The position numbers and the translations under genes are program-made. The notes beneath the pieces are model-generated. The model was given only the letters and a program-made list of their open reading frames with translations. It was not told the origin of the DNA and searched no databases. A stretch of DNA of 64,000 nt, taken from the NCBI RefSeq assembly GCF_018691265.1, contig NW_024881278.1, positions 434,001 to 498,000 of the forward strand, read 5' to 3'. How positions within the stretch are numbered: the stretch's first letter is position 1; every line of letters starts with the position of its first letter. Positions 50,101 through 61,130 of this stretch are shown here, piece after piece. This DNA comes from Tyto alba (lineage: Eukaryota; Chordata; Aves; Strigiformes; Tytonidae).

Positions 50101-53100
50101 CAACTCTTACTGCAACTCAGCACAGTCATTCATGCTGAACGAAAAGTGGGTGTTGGAGCAGCACGGTAGGAGGGCTGAGGACAAGCCACTCCAAGCAAGG
50201 TGCCTCCTCGTTAGCAGTGGGACCATTGCTGAGTGCATGTGTTCAGTGCTGGCTCTCCTGTGGGTATGGGGAACCTGCTCCCTGTCCCAGGTTGTTCAGA
50301 TTATTTAACTTAGTGGCTCAACCACTGATGGGGAAACAGAGTGGATGTGGTTGGGGGTGGGGGGAGGGGGAGAAGAAAACTAGAAAGCCCTGTTTTCTCC
50401 GTTTTCCTCTCTGAATCAAGACTGGGTGCAAGAGGCTGCCAACTCCATTCTCTGTGCTGAGGCTGGAGACAGCAGCAACACCACCTTTGTTCAATTAACC
50501 TGCTTAGCATGAAAAACATGCTGTTTTCCTTAACTGGCTTTCCTCTCTTAGCCATGTAGGACATTAGAGACAGGAAAGAAAAGTGTTGGTTTTGTGTCTT
50601 CAGCCTCCCAGCCAGTAGCACCAGCTCTCCTGTCCCAATGAGGGGATCAATGGCTCAGCTCTTGCAGGGCAACTCTAAACTCTCAAGCACCAGAGATTAC
50701 AGCAGCTCTAAAGTTCAGCACTGGGCTTGGGACCTGCCCTCCAGATCAGGGAGCCTGACCGTGTCCTGGTGTGCCATCGCATTGATCAACAGCAGCCCCG
50801 TGCCTGGAGCATGCTGCTTGCATCTCCCACGTTTCGCTGACTCTTAAGAAACAAATTCTCCTGCTTTCTGTAGGCTTTGAGCATGGGGCTGATCTTATGG
50901 ATCTGTGGAAGTAAGACCTTGACATCACATGGAAAATCGCAGTAGAGAAGCTGAACACTGCTGGAAGAAGCAAAGCAGGCAAACCCCCAGGCCAATCCTG
51001 ATTCTCAGAACGCTGAGTCTCCCTCTCTGATGGCCACACTGGCCCTGGGAACGATGGAGTGGCCTGCAGGGCGACATTAGCCAAACAGGTCTGGAGGTAC
51101 GTGCTTTGGCCCTGTGTCATAGGTAGCCTCTCTGCTGGATGGGCCCCTTGGACCCACATCGCAGCCTCGCATCCCACTTGCCTCTGGCCCCATTTCCCGC
51201 TGCTCCTGCCCGCGCTCCCCGATGCGCCCTGGCCCACCCCCTCTCCAGGTCTGGGGCTGGTGATGGACCCTGTTACCAGCACCTGGCTGGCCCACTGTGC
51301 TCGGGTGCTGTGGGACTGTGCCACTGGGCAAAGACCCTGCTGTGTGAGGGTGCCCTGTGTCCTGGTGTGGGTCCCCTTGCCAGGCAGTGCCGCTCCCCAA
51401 TACCCACAAACACTTATCTGTAAAACCATCTCCGACACGTGCCGTGGATGTCGCACCACCCACCAGTAGGGATTTTGGTGTTGTCCACAGGCAGGTAGGA
51501 ATCTGCTTCAATAGAAAACTCGTGGTCGTAGATATCCCGCAAACCCTGCAGGAGAATGAGAAATACTGGGATGCCCTGCCATCATCCAAGCAGCCCTAAG
51601 CTCACCTGGGAGGCGACTCCCGCAGTAGTACTACAGCTGATCTGGTGCCTAGGGAGCCTCCTGGCTGTCATCCCACCTTGACCCTGGGCACAGGACAAAG
51701 GGACCAGCAGAGGCAAAAACCTGCATGGGACCCAGGAGCTGTAAATCCTGCAGGGCTGAGACTAATCAGTCTGAACTTGTACCTCACCGAGCACCACCAC
51801 GCTGCAGATCAACTAGCCAAAACATGCTGGCTGCTGAGCACACAGCAGTGGGCGAAAGGGGAAGGAAGAAAATGTGGGGAAGCACAACCCATCCTCCTGG
51901 CCCGTCTCCTGCAGCATGGGGGGTTGTGCCCCTCTTCCTCTCCCGCAGTCTCAGGGATGCTGGCAGAGAACCTGATGGGCTGGAAGGGGAGCGGGATCAA
52001 AGCTGAGCCTGCACATCACTGTCTAATCCGAGCAGCAATTTCATTCCCAAAGGTCTCCCACTTCTCTGGAAACATGCCTGAGTTACATGCTGTAGATGTT
52101 GATATTACTGTATCACTGGGAGGATAAACAGAGGGTAAAATAACAACTGCACAGTCATTATGAAGGCAGTAGCCTGAGCAGAACCCATGCATTGAGAGGC
52201 TGGGGCATCTCTCACTAACACTTTTAACGGTCTTTGTCCCACAGCCAAGTGTGACTGCACTGTCCCATTCTATTGCTGTCCAGCAACATTTTCTTTCCCA
52301 GATCCTTTTCCTCCAAGCCCAGTTATAAACAGGATGAGACTAAAATGCAGCTGCAATACAGTGCCTGTCTATTGGTAGGACCCCAGACTGGTGTGTGGGA
52401 GCCCTCTGCACCCTGCTACTGTCCCACTCTGCAGCTTTGGCAGCCTTACATCTCCTTTCCACGGTGTTTCTCCTCCACATTTTGCGCTGGGTATTTTGGT
52501 GCTGCACTAACTCTGGTTGGAACTACACACCCTGATCTCAGCTGCACCATCCATGCAAGGGTTCAGCACCTTGTCTCAGAAGCAGTAACAGAAGACAGAT
52601 CAGAAATGCCAGTCCATCACTAGAGCATGCTAGTTCTGCACCTCCTCTGTAATCTTCCTGAGGGACCAGGAGAGACTGAAACTCCCCAGTTACATGCAAA
52701 AGGAGAGTTAATATTCATGATGGGATGTCTCTGTTCATGACACACTGGGATGACGTGTCCTCAGTTGAGGTCTACGTGATGCAGTCCTGTCCCAGCTCAC
52801 AGGCTGCATGCAGCCCATGATGCATAGAGACAACCCCCGCTGCTGCATCCCCAGAAACATGCTGTGTCCTCAGACCAGTATGCTGGTCCAAATGATCCCA
52901 TGGGAAGCCCATGTATCATCCCATGGGTCCCCAGGCTTTCTTCCCCCGCACAGTGTCCCTCCACATGGTTCATCTCCCCATGCTTACCTGCCCTGCTAGA
53001 TTGAAGTATGCATGGTTTGTCAGGCTGATGGGTGTCGTCTTGCTGGTCTGGGCTTGATAGTTGATGGCCAGCTCCCCGCCACTGAGTGTGTAGGTCACCC

Positions 53101-56100
53101 AGACTTTCAGGTCACCAGGGTAGCCTTCCTCACCATCAGGGCTGAGCCGGAAGAAGCAGACACCATTTGGCAGGACCTGGGGGCTCCAGAGAACCTGCAA
53201 GGAGCGTGTTGTCGGTGGGACAGTCATGGGAAACACAGTGCCCTTCTCTCCTGGCCCAGGCTGGGCTGAACCCCTGAATCCAGGGACAAAAAATACTCAA
53301 GGACTGAAATAAAGGCTTTTTCAATCATCTTTCCTGCTCTTACTCCTAGAAGAAAAAAAAAAAAAAAAAAAGGCAAAAAAAAAGCCCAAACAATCTTTTT
53401 TCTTCCCTTTGAAGGACGAAAACCCAATATCCCCTTGTTGAGGAAGAAAAAGGGAAGTCAGAGAAAACACAAACATCAGCCTTCTCTTAGTCAGCCAGGG
53501 CCAACAGCAGGGAACAAGTTTCCCAATGAGCAGCCAAACAAATGAGGAAGTTTGCTCTGATGGGTGTCTGTCCAAGCATGTGTCACTCCATGCCTAAGCG
53601 AGCCCACACATTTGATTTTTGCCCTGCAGCTGGACTTACTCCCCCTCCCATGGATCTCCTGGTGTGCAACATCGCCTCAACCAGCTGCCACCCTTCCATC
53701 GTTCAGGGCTGGCTTCTAGGTCACACTGGGAGCTCCTGCTTGGTTGGGTTAAATAGTACCAGATGCACTGCCAGAAACATACGCCCATCAGTGCTGATCT
53801 GGAGAACTGGGACCCCTCCATTTCTTGCCCCTGCCAGAGACCAGGGCTTTGCTTGGAGCTGAACCTACTTGCAAGTGAAACAAGACAGCACACTGTAAAT
53901 TTAGCTGCCCAGATAGCCTGTCCTGGCCACGGACCTGATGCTAAGCAGATGTCTCATCCCCTTGCAGGACACACGTGTGGCAAGAAGTGAGGTGCCCAGT
54001 CTCTGGAGCTTTGCATCTACCTAAGGAATAGTTACTATCTAATCAAAGAGGACAGATCTAGGGGCAGGGGCCAAGTAATGTTTCTGAGGTGACCCCTTTC
54101 ACGTCCTATGCAGAGATAACAAATGTGGGGCACTTGTCAAAAGCCAACATTTTCACCAAACGTGGGAGCTGAGGGTGCCAAAGGTGATAACCAGGCCACA
54201 GAGCAGGTCCTTCTGCACCAAGTGCAGTTTGACTGCAGCTCCCAATGCTGTGGGACATTGTGGTTTTATATATGAGTTTCTATTGAAGTTCTTTGAAGAA
54301 AAAGTTATTAAATATCAGTAAGCATATGCATATATCTGCTTTTTAAAGCTAAGAGTGTTATTTTCTGAAGTCCCCCAGCAGTGTGGTCAGATATTTCCAC
54401 CACATCAGTGTCATCAGACCACACGCTGGCTGCAGTATCGAGGTCTGCAAGATCACAAAAAAACAAGAAGATGGCCAAGATAGTCACAGCCAAGAGCCAG
54501 CAGGTGATGTTTTTGTTAGGGCTGACCACAGGTCTCTGCACAGTGACTCTTAGCTGGTTGGAAGGGGTCCTGAGCAGGTGCCTGAGCCTGCCCTGTGGGC
54601 TGGACAACACAAAGCCCTGTCTGGGAAGTGTCACTGCCTTGTCCCCCACCAAGTTGGCATGCCTTTGGCAAGCAAGGGGAAGAGGCAGGAGAAAAGACCA
54701 CATCCCCTGTCTGCAGAAGACAGCCTGGAAGCCCCAGGTGCAAAGGAGTACATGTTTTCAGCTCCAGTTCAGAGGGTCAGGGAGTATAAAGAAACCATAA
54801 ACCAAATTGTCCTTTTTGGGGGTACAACAGCCAAGTCGTCTCAGTACTCCCTTTTTTCTAAGGCTGCTGAGGAGTGTTTGATCCCAATCTGATGCTAGTT
54901 CACATTGCACTGCCCAGAAGTTGAGCTTTTTTTCCAGACACACTGACTTTTGCCCTGTCATTCTGAATGTGCTTTCATTAAATAAAACATTAACCCAGAA
55001 AAGCAGCTGCACCAGTACATTCACATGCATTCCTCTGAAGAAATGGTGGATCAGCTACTTGCTGGTTGCAAATGCATTTGATCTGACAAAGCCCAAGGCT
55101 TCAAGAAAGCAGAGACCTCTGAGCCTGCTATGCAATCAGCAGGGTTATTAGCAAGGCTTTCAAGAGAGGAGGTGCTCCACTGTTCTTACCACTTGTAGCA
55201 CACAGATGGTATCTGGACTTCAGCAGCAGCTGAAGATAGGAAGGGATGAGTGTCCTGGGGCAAGGGAAAGGTTATTTTATCTTGGGATATCACAGGGCAG
55301 GGCTGGGGAGGGGACAGCGTGATGCTGAGGCATTTTGCAGGCCTAGTTACCTGCTGCTGTGAGTCAGAGTGAGAGGTGTCACTGGGGTGAAAGCGGGACC
55401 AAAGAGGGCAAGGCAATAACCGCAGTGAACCTGCAGCACCACCCTGCTCTCCCCTTACTTGGGAGTGCTGTCAAAAGCAAGCAGCAGTGATACTCAGTTT
55501 CTGCAAGCCCACGACCTTCTGATTCTGGGAGGTGGGGGGGGAGCTATGGGCAGGTAACAGCCTTGAAACCGCAGGTGCAAATGAGTCTGCATGGATGACT
55601 GTTCCCCAGGAAACTTCCTTTGGGCACTGGGACAACTACAGCACCCACTCTGGGGCTGGCACCTTGGGAGCCTCCATCGTGCACGAGGCTGGGTCCTCGC
55701 TGCCACGTCCCACCATGTCCCCGCATGCTCTGCAGCAGCAGCACTTCGCTCCAGGACAACCCCATCAGAACTGGGCTCGCAAGGCCTTAGGGCTGCAGTA
55801 ACTCAAGAAGCACAGGGAGCCTCTGCATGGCATCCAAGGATGACCTAAGTGAGCCCTCCTAAGTCACCCGGGCAAAGACAAGCCAACCCAGCAGCTCACG
55901 GGGTCTCACTTCTCCCCATTCCTGAACTCACAGTACTTCCTAGGAGCTGATTCAGCTGAATAACCATCAGAAAGCCCTACAGGATCGGGAGCGAAGACAT
56001 CCTATCCCCTTGCTATAACCCCACAGGCTGCGTGCCAGAGAGCATCGGGACCTGCCAGCCTGATTTTCACCTTGTCAAATCCCCTGGCTCCTCCATGCAG

Positions 56101-56906
56101 GCTGTTGGGCCCATTGTTGAGGAACAGCTGATATTCCTTCCCATCCACAGTGAATCTCCCCTTTGCAATCCTGTTGGCAACACGCCCCACGATGGCACCA
56201 AAGAAGGGGTGCTTCCCCATGTAACCTGGTCGGAAAAATAGCGCATGGTTAAACACAAAGAGTGGGACAGGGTGGGTGGACTCCAAGTGTGCTTATGGAC
56301 TCAGAGGTGTCTCTCTCTCTGCTTCCCACCAGTACTAAAGAGGTGACTGCAGTCCTGGTGTTTCACAGGACACACAGCTTGCTAGTCATGTACATCTTTG
56401 ATTAAAGCAGCCTGATGTGTTCTTGTATTCCTTGCAGATTTGCAGAAAAAGCCTCTGTCACTGCTGATCACAGCGTGACACAGAGCTGCCCAATTAGAGG
56501 AGCACACTGCAATCTGGAGCCACCAGTGTCCCTATTCCCCACCCACCACTGAGCTCAGGACAGGCAGCAGGAGTTGTATTTACTCAGCCCACGATTTGGA
56601 GGGGACCCTTTGAAGCAGATCATGCAATGTGGCAATAAACCAGAAAACACTGGTTAAATTGCCTGATTTTTTTTGTAAAAAAAAAAAAAAAGAAACAGAT
56701 TTAGACCCACCTTCCAAAGTGTCAAATCCCAGGACAACATCCGAAAACTCCTCATCCCTTCCTTTCACCTCCAGAGCGGCAATTATGCACCCTAAGGACA
56801 GGATCTCCACTTTCACGCTGTCTGACTTTAAGATGAACTTTTCCACCACTCCTCCTCCTTCCTCCTGGGGCACGTGCCCGAACACCTCTCTCTTCACCTC
56901 TGTCAT
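47127..56906 (-). CDS. GALM: GALM, galactose mutarotase / aldose 1-epimerase (7 exons, 344 aa)
   Basis: Exons in transcript order: 56906-56711, 56225-56071, 53194-52988, 51545-51464, 48118-47977, 47880-47706, 47204-47127. All introns are GT-AG and the phases close to 344 aa (human 342). The enzyme interconverts alpha and beta anomers of galactose and glucose in the cytosol and feeds beta-D-galactose, converted to the alpha form, into the Leloir pathway. The family's catalytic residues are present: His109 in [11 protein letters not shown], His178 in [12 protein letters not shown] and the general-base Glu309 in [21 protein letters not shown] and [10 protein letters not shown] are also typical. 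The segment after GFDHNFCL, with several Arg, is diverged from the mammalian form but stays in frame. Nothing suggests loss of function. Confidence 0.97.
48488..48526. repeat. (AATG)n/(ATCA)n tetranucleotide repeat
   Basis: Perfect AATG units at 48488-48510 followed by ATCA units to 48526, in GALM intron 4. It would be length-polymorphic in a population. Confidence 0.9.
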
Positions 56907-57260
56907 TGCTCAGGAGGAAGCAATGGTGGCCGGGAGCAGAGCAAACACGGTTCTGGAGAGAAGTCATAAAAATCACATGATTGCCATCCAGCCCGGGGAG
57001 GAGTTACGCTGCGCCTCGGCTACTCCCTGCTACCCCGGCGCGGCAGCCAGTGAGCCGGCGGGCAGCCCCGCAGCCCCGCAGGGATGTGCTGGAGGGAGGA
57101 GAGGTGCCCAGGCCTTTCTCTCTGAGGGCAGCAGCCCTCTGGGTCTGGTCAGCTGGAGGTGGCAGAAGAAAGAGGGAGAAGGATGCTGAAAAGAGGGAGC
57201 AAGGCGGTGCGTGCTCTGGGTCAGCCGGCGTGCTCGGGATTTCGGGGGACAGAGCAGCAG
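56907..57260 (-). promoter_or_regulatory. GALM: GALM 5' UTR and promoter region
   Basis: The sequence upstream of the GALM ATG is moderately GC- and CpG-rich, most strongly at 56990-57090, consistent with a promoter. No start site or specific motif can be fixed. Confidence 0.5.
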
Positions 57261-58753
57261 CACCACCAGCTCTTCTCCCCCACTTTCATGACACTGCCGC
57301 AGCTTTCAGGGCCCTTGCAAAGCAAGACATTACAAAATGCTGTTTTCTTTCTTTATGACCCACCATAGCCCCTCCACAAGAGGCATAAGGCAGGTCCAGC
57401 GCCTTCTGACAGAGCTGTAAATCAGGCTCTGGGCTGGCCAGGTGTTAGTTTTGCTCATGTGGTCCTGACCCTGATTCCATGAAAAATCATCATCTTTTGA
57501 AATACCAACTTCTCCTGTCTGTCTCAGGTCTTTGCAGGCGATTTGAGTCTGTGGGAAAACCATAGCAACATTTAAGTAATGTGTGTGCACATTTTCGTCA
57601 TCTCTTGGTAAGGCTCAAGTACAAGGCAAAATAAACTTCACTACAATTGGATATTGCTATATTTTTTGAGGCCCCATTTTCAGAATTTGTTCAAAGAATC
57701 AGTAATGCCAAGAACTGGCACCAAGAAACCTCAATCAATCAACCTGTGGTTGCTAAATATTAATTTCCAACATAGCAATCACCTTTAGACAAGACAAACT
57801 ATGGATTCCAAGCCAACATAGGAACAAAACCTCCCACCCAGGTCTGAGCAGAGGTGGTTTTGCAACCTGCACTTGTTAACGGTGGCCTTGTGTTTGTAGT
57901 GTAACACAAACAGCTGTTCATGTGTTTCCTTCCGCACCTTCACAACTATCTTAAAACAACATTGCAAGTAAACATGCTTTTTACTGCTTGCCAATGCCAC
58001 CTCCCATTTGAAACGGCTGAGGAGCAGCACAAACTTTCTTTGGAGCAAGGAAGGCTCCTGGCAGGTGGAAGAGAGGGCAGCCACATTTATAACAGATTAA
58101 TGAAGTGTTTTCACATGCAAAGCATTCCCAGAATCTCACTCCTTAGTGCCTTGGCTCCTTCAAACCCTCTCTCTTAACATGCTTCTCCAGATATAAGAAG
58201 CATTTCTGCTTTGCTAAAACAGGTTTTCGTTAAGGTGTGTCTTTTTAACATGACAGGAGCTGCCATTTTGATTTACTTCTCTGATTCACACTAGAGAAGG
58301 TCCAGATCCAACTCTTTGATATAATAGTCATGCCCACTCTTTCATCCTCTCATGTACCTTCACAGATGCAAGATCAATCAAGCCCCAGTGACATCTGAGA
58401 CTGTGCAGATGCAAAAGCAGTAACACAAACAAATCTGTTCATGAACCATCCACCCAATTTTCAAGCTGACAGATAAACCAGAAGAGAAACCAACTTGCAT
58501 GAGACTGACTCTTGCAAAAGACTGAACAGTAAGGGCGGCAGAGCAATGTTAACTTCAGGATTTGAACAAGGTATTTGAAGAGTCCTGCTTCATTACCTAG
58601 AGGATTTCTCATCATTCACCTTTGTGTGCGTCCCACCTGCCTACCTCTGGCGAATGGGAGAAGCAGACGAGGGGAAGAGGCAGGATACAAACAAATTGTG
58701 TTCAGCATCTCACTACACTGGATTTTCTTTGGGATCATTCCTATTTTTAAGGG
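57261..58753. other. Non-coding flank upstream of GALM
   Basis: No coding exon, RNA gene or repeat family recognised. HNRNPLL, the next gene in the mammalian order, is not seen. Confidence 0.5.
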
Positions 58754-59828
58754 TGTCCTGGGTTGAGTGAATGGTGGAGGGTTTTTTTGGTGGCAGGGGA
58801 GGGGGCTATCGGGGCGGCCCCCTGTGAGAAGCTTCTCGAAGCTCCCCCAGCTCCAAGTCAGCTCCACTTCTGTTTGGGAAATTGAGCCCATCAGCTGCGC
58901 CTCTGCGATAACGTATTTAAGAAGGGATGTGGTGAGGAGCAGTGGGACTTGTGAGGAGGAGTTGCTGCAGCTACTTGAACACCAAGGTCAGTGGAGGAAC
59001 GGAGGAAGAAAGGAGGGGGGAGGTGTGCCGGAGCAGAGACCCCCCTGTATCCTGTGGGGAGACGGCAGGGCGGCCCCCCCCCGCCACCCATGAAGATCTA
59101 CGGTGGAGTAGACACTGATTTGTGGCTTGTTGCTCCTGCTTGGATTATCAAGGTGCTGTGCCCGAAGAAGGCCGGGGTCTCGTGGGAAAAGGCAGCCCCC
59201 GCTGCTGTAATTCAGCGCTGGGAGGATTGCAGCATGCGGGGGGTCCCACGCTGGAGCAGCTCGGGAAGGGCTGCAGCTGTGGGAGGGAATCCAGTCGGAG
59301 GAAGTTAGTGACCCATGACGGAGCGGTGTGGGGAATGCTGCGGCCCATGGGAGGAATTCAAGTCGGAGAAAGTTTGTGGAGGACTGTCTCCTGTGAGAGG
59401 GGGACCACGATGGAGCAGGGGGAACAAGTTTTGGACACTCCCCTCACCAAAGATGAAGAAAGTGGCAGCACTGACTGCACCCCCCATTCCCTGCCCCTGC
59501 GCCCCTGGGGGAGGAGGTAGAGATATCGGGAGCAGAGCTGAGCCCGGGAAGAAGGGAGGGGTGGGGGGAAGGTGTTCTCAAGATGTGGCAATGCTTCTCA
59601 CTGTCCTACTCTGTTAGGTGTTGTTAGTGTCTGTAATAAATGTATGTTCTTTTTTTTCTTCCCCTAACAAGTCTGCCTTTTGCTCGTGATCATAAAGGGG
59701 AATTTTTCCCCACCCCAGTCCTATCTCGAACCCCAAGCCTGGCTCTCTGTCCCTTCTCATTGCCGGAGGGGAAGGGAGAGAGAGCTGCTGCGTGGTGGTT
59801 GGCTGCCAACCAGGCCCAAACCACGACA
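58754..59828 (+). mobile_element. Solo LTR of an avian endogenous retrovirus (1075 bp) with 5-bp target duplication
   Basis: The element starts TGTCCTGGG and ends CCACGACA, so it has TG...CA termini. The same 5 bp, AAGGG, flank it at 58749-58753 and 59829-59833. A TATA-like TATTTAAG lies near 58913 and AATAAA at 59634-59639, both in plus orientation, as expected for U3 and R. The reverse complement resembles a bird LTR type starting TGTCGTGGTTT. No internal viral genes remain, so it is a solo LTR left by recombination. The 5-bp duplication fits an ERVL-like or class I element. Confidence 0.85.
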
Positions 59829-60712
59829 AAGGGAGAGTTTGCTTCAGGCCTTAATCACTGTGGCACTGGGTTTTGCTTACAGTGAGGGTAAAATGCAAGG
59901 CCCTTACCTTTTTTAGTTCTTTCTTCCCAGAACAAAACCACAGTACTGGGCCTGAACATGCCTGACCTTGGCAGCGGGGAACTTCCACAGCTGTTGAGTG
60001 TTCAGAAAAGCTTGCTGCACATCTCTCAAGACTTTGGTTTCACTTCTCTGCCTTGCAGCTCTGCACAAGTAGCTGAGCAGTTCACTAGCTCTCTTCTCCC
60101 TCTCTCCCCTCGCCCTCACCGAAAAGGTACTGCAGCAGCCTTTTGCAACCCAAACCCCAAACGGTTTGAGAGGAACAAGGATTTATCTGCTCTATTACAG
60201 CCAGTGACCCTGCAGGTACAGCAGAGACATGGCATGAAGGCAGGTTACGTGCTGCCCAGAAGCCTGGCCCTAGCTCCAATAAACCAGGCAAAAGATTTCT
60301 GTTCAGTAGCAAAGGTGAACTGGGAAGTGAGCCTGTGAGTGAACGGTCCTGTCTTTCCCCCACCAAAAAGCTAATAAAAAGGCATACTGTAAAAAAGAAC
60401 AGTTTGTGGGGTTTTTTTTGAGAGAGTCATTTAATGCACTGTTAACTATTGTCAGAAAATAAACTTATGAGAAAAATTACAGAGGAGGATTTATTTACCT
60501 AGGATCAGCAGCTTGAAAATTCCAGGTGCCTTCAGGGCAGCTACAGCTTTGCACGGCAGAAGCAAGGCATTGGATTTTACATCCGCTGGTGCTATTTATT
60601 TTTGTGCTTTTTCTTTTCAGATGTTTTTCTTTAATCCAGAATAAAGTGACTTTGCTTTTAAGGCTACAGTCAACCAAAACTCTGTTGTGCAGTACCTGCC
60701 ATTGTTACCAGA

Positions 60713-61130
60713 AACTGGTAATGAATTCACTCTCTAAGACTCAATTTTGGAGTTCTAGAAAGCAGGCATTCTTTATTACAGTGCCAGACACACAGGGGAG
60801 AGCTCCTCCTAATGTGTGTGTGTGAGAATGAAATCAACAAGCATTTATACTACCTTAATCATACATATTCATTGAATTTTTACCATATTCATAACTTTTC
60901 CAGGAACTCATTTAGCATATGTTAATGTTTCTTGCACATGTCCATTGGAGTCTTCAGGTGGTCGTCGGGGGTCTTCAGATGAAGGCTCCTAATCTTCTTC
61001 ACTGTGTCTGCCAGTTGACCCTTACTTCTGCGCCAACTCAGTCCTGTGGTCACGTATATCTTGTCCTTCCAGGCTGGCCTGGTCTGGTTTTATTGCTAAT
61101 TTGCAGCTTTTTTATGTTTCTTTGCACCTG
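60713..61130 (-). mobile_element. Probable second LTR, minus orientation
   Basis: Read on the minus strand it has a TATA-like TATAAATGC (near 60841-60849), then TAATAAAGAATGCCTGCTTT (signal at 60772-60777) and ends CTGGTAACA at 60713, which is typical of avian ERVK-type LTR 3' ends. The right boundary and target duplication are not clear, so the length is approximate. Confidence 0.55.

Noticed and set aside
51059..51589. Long frames on both strands in GALM intron 4
   Set aside because: Only 51464-51545 on the minus strand (exon 4) is supported by splice sites and homology; the rest is non-coding.
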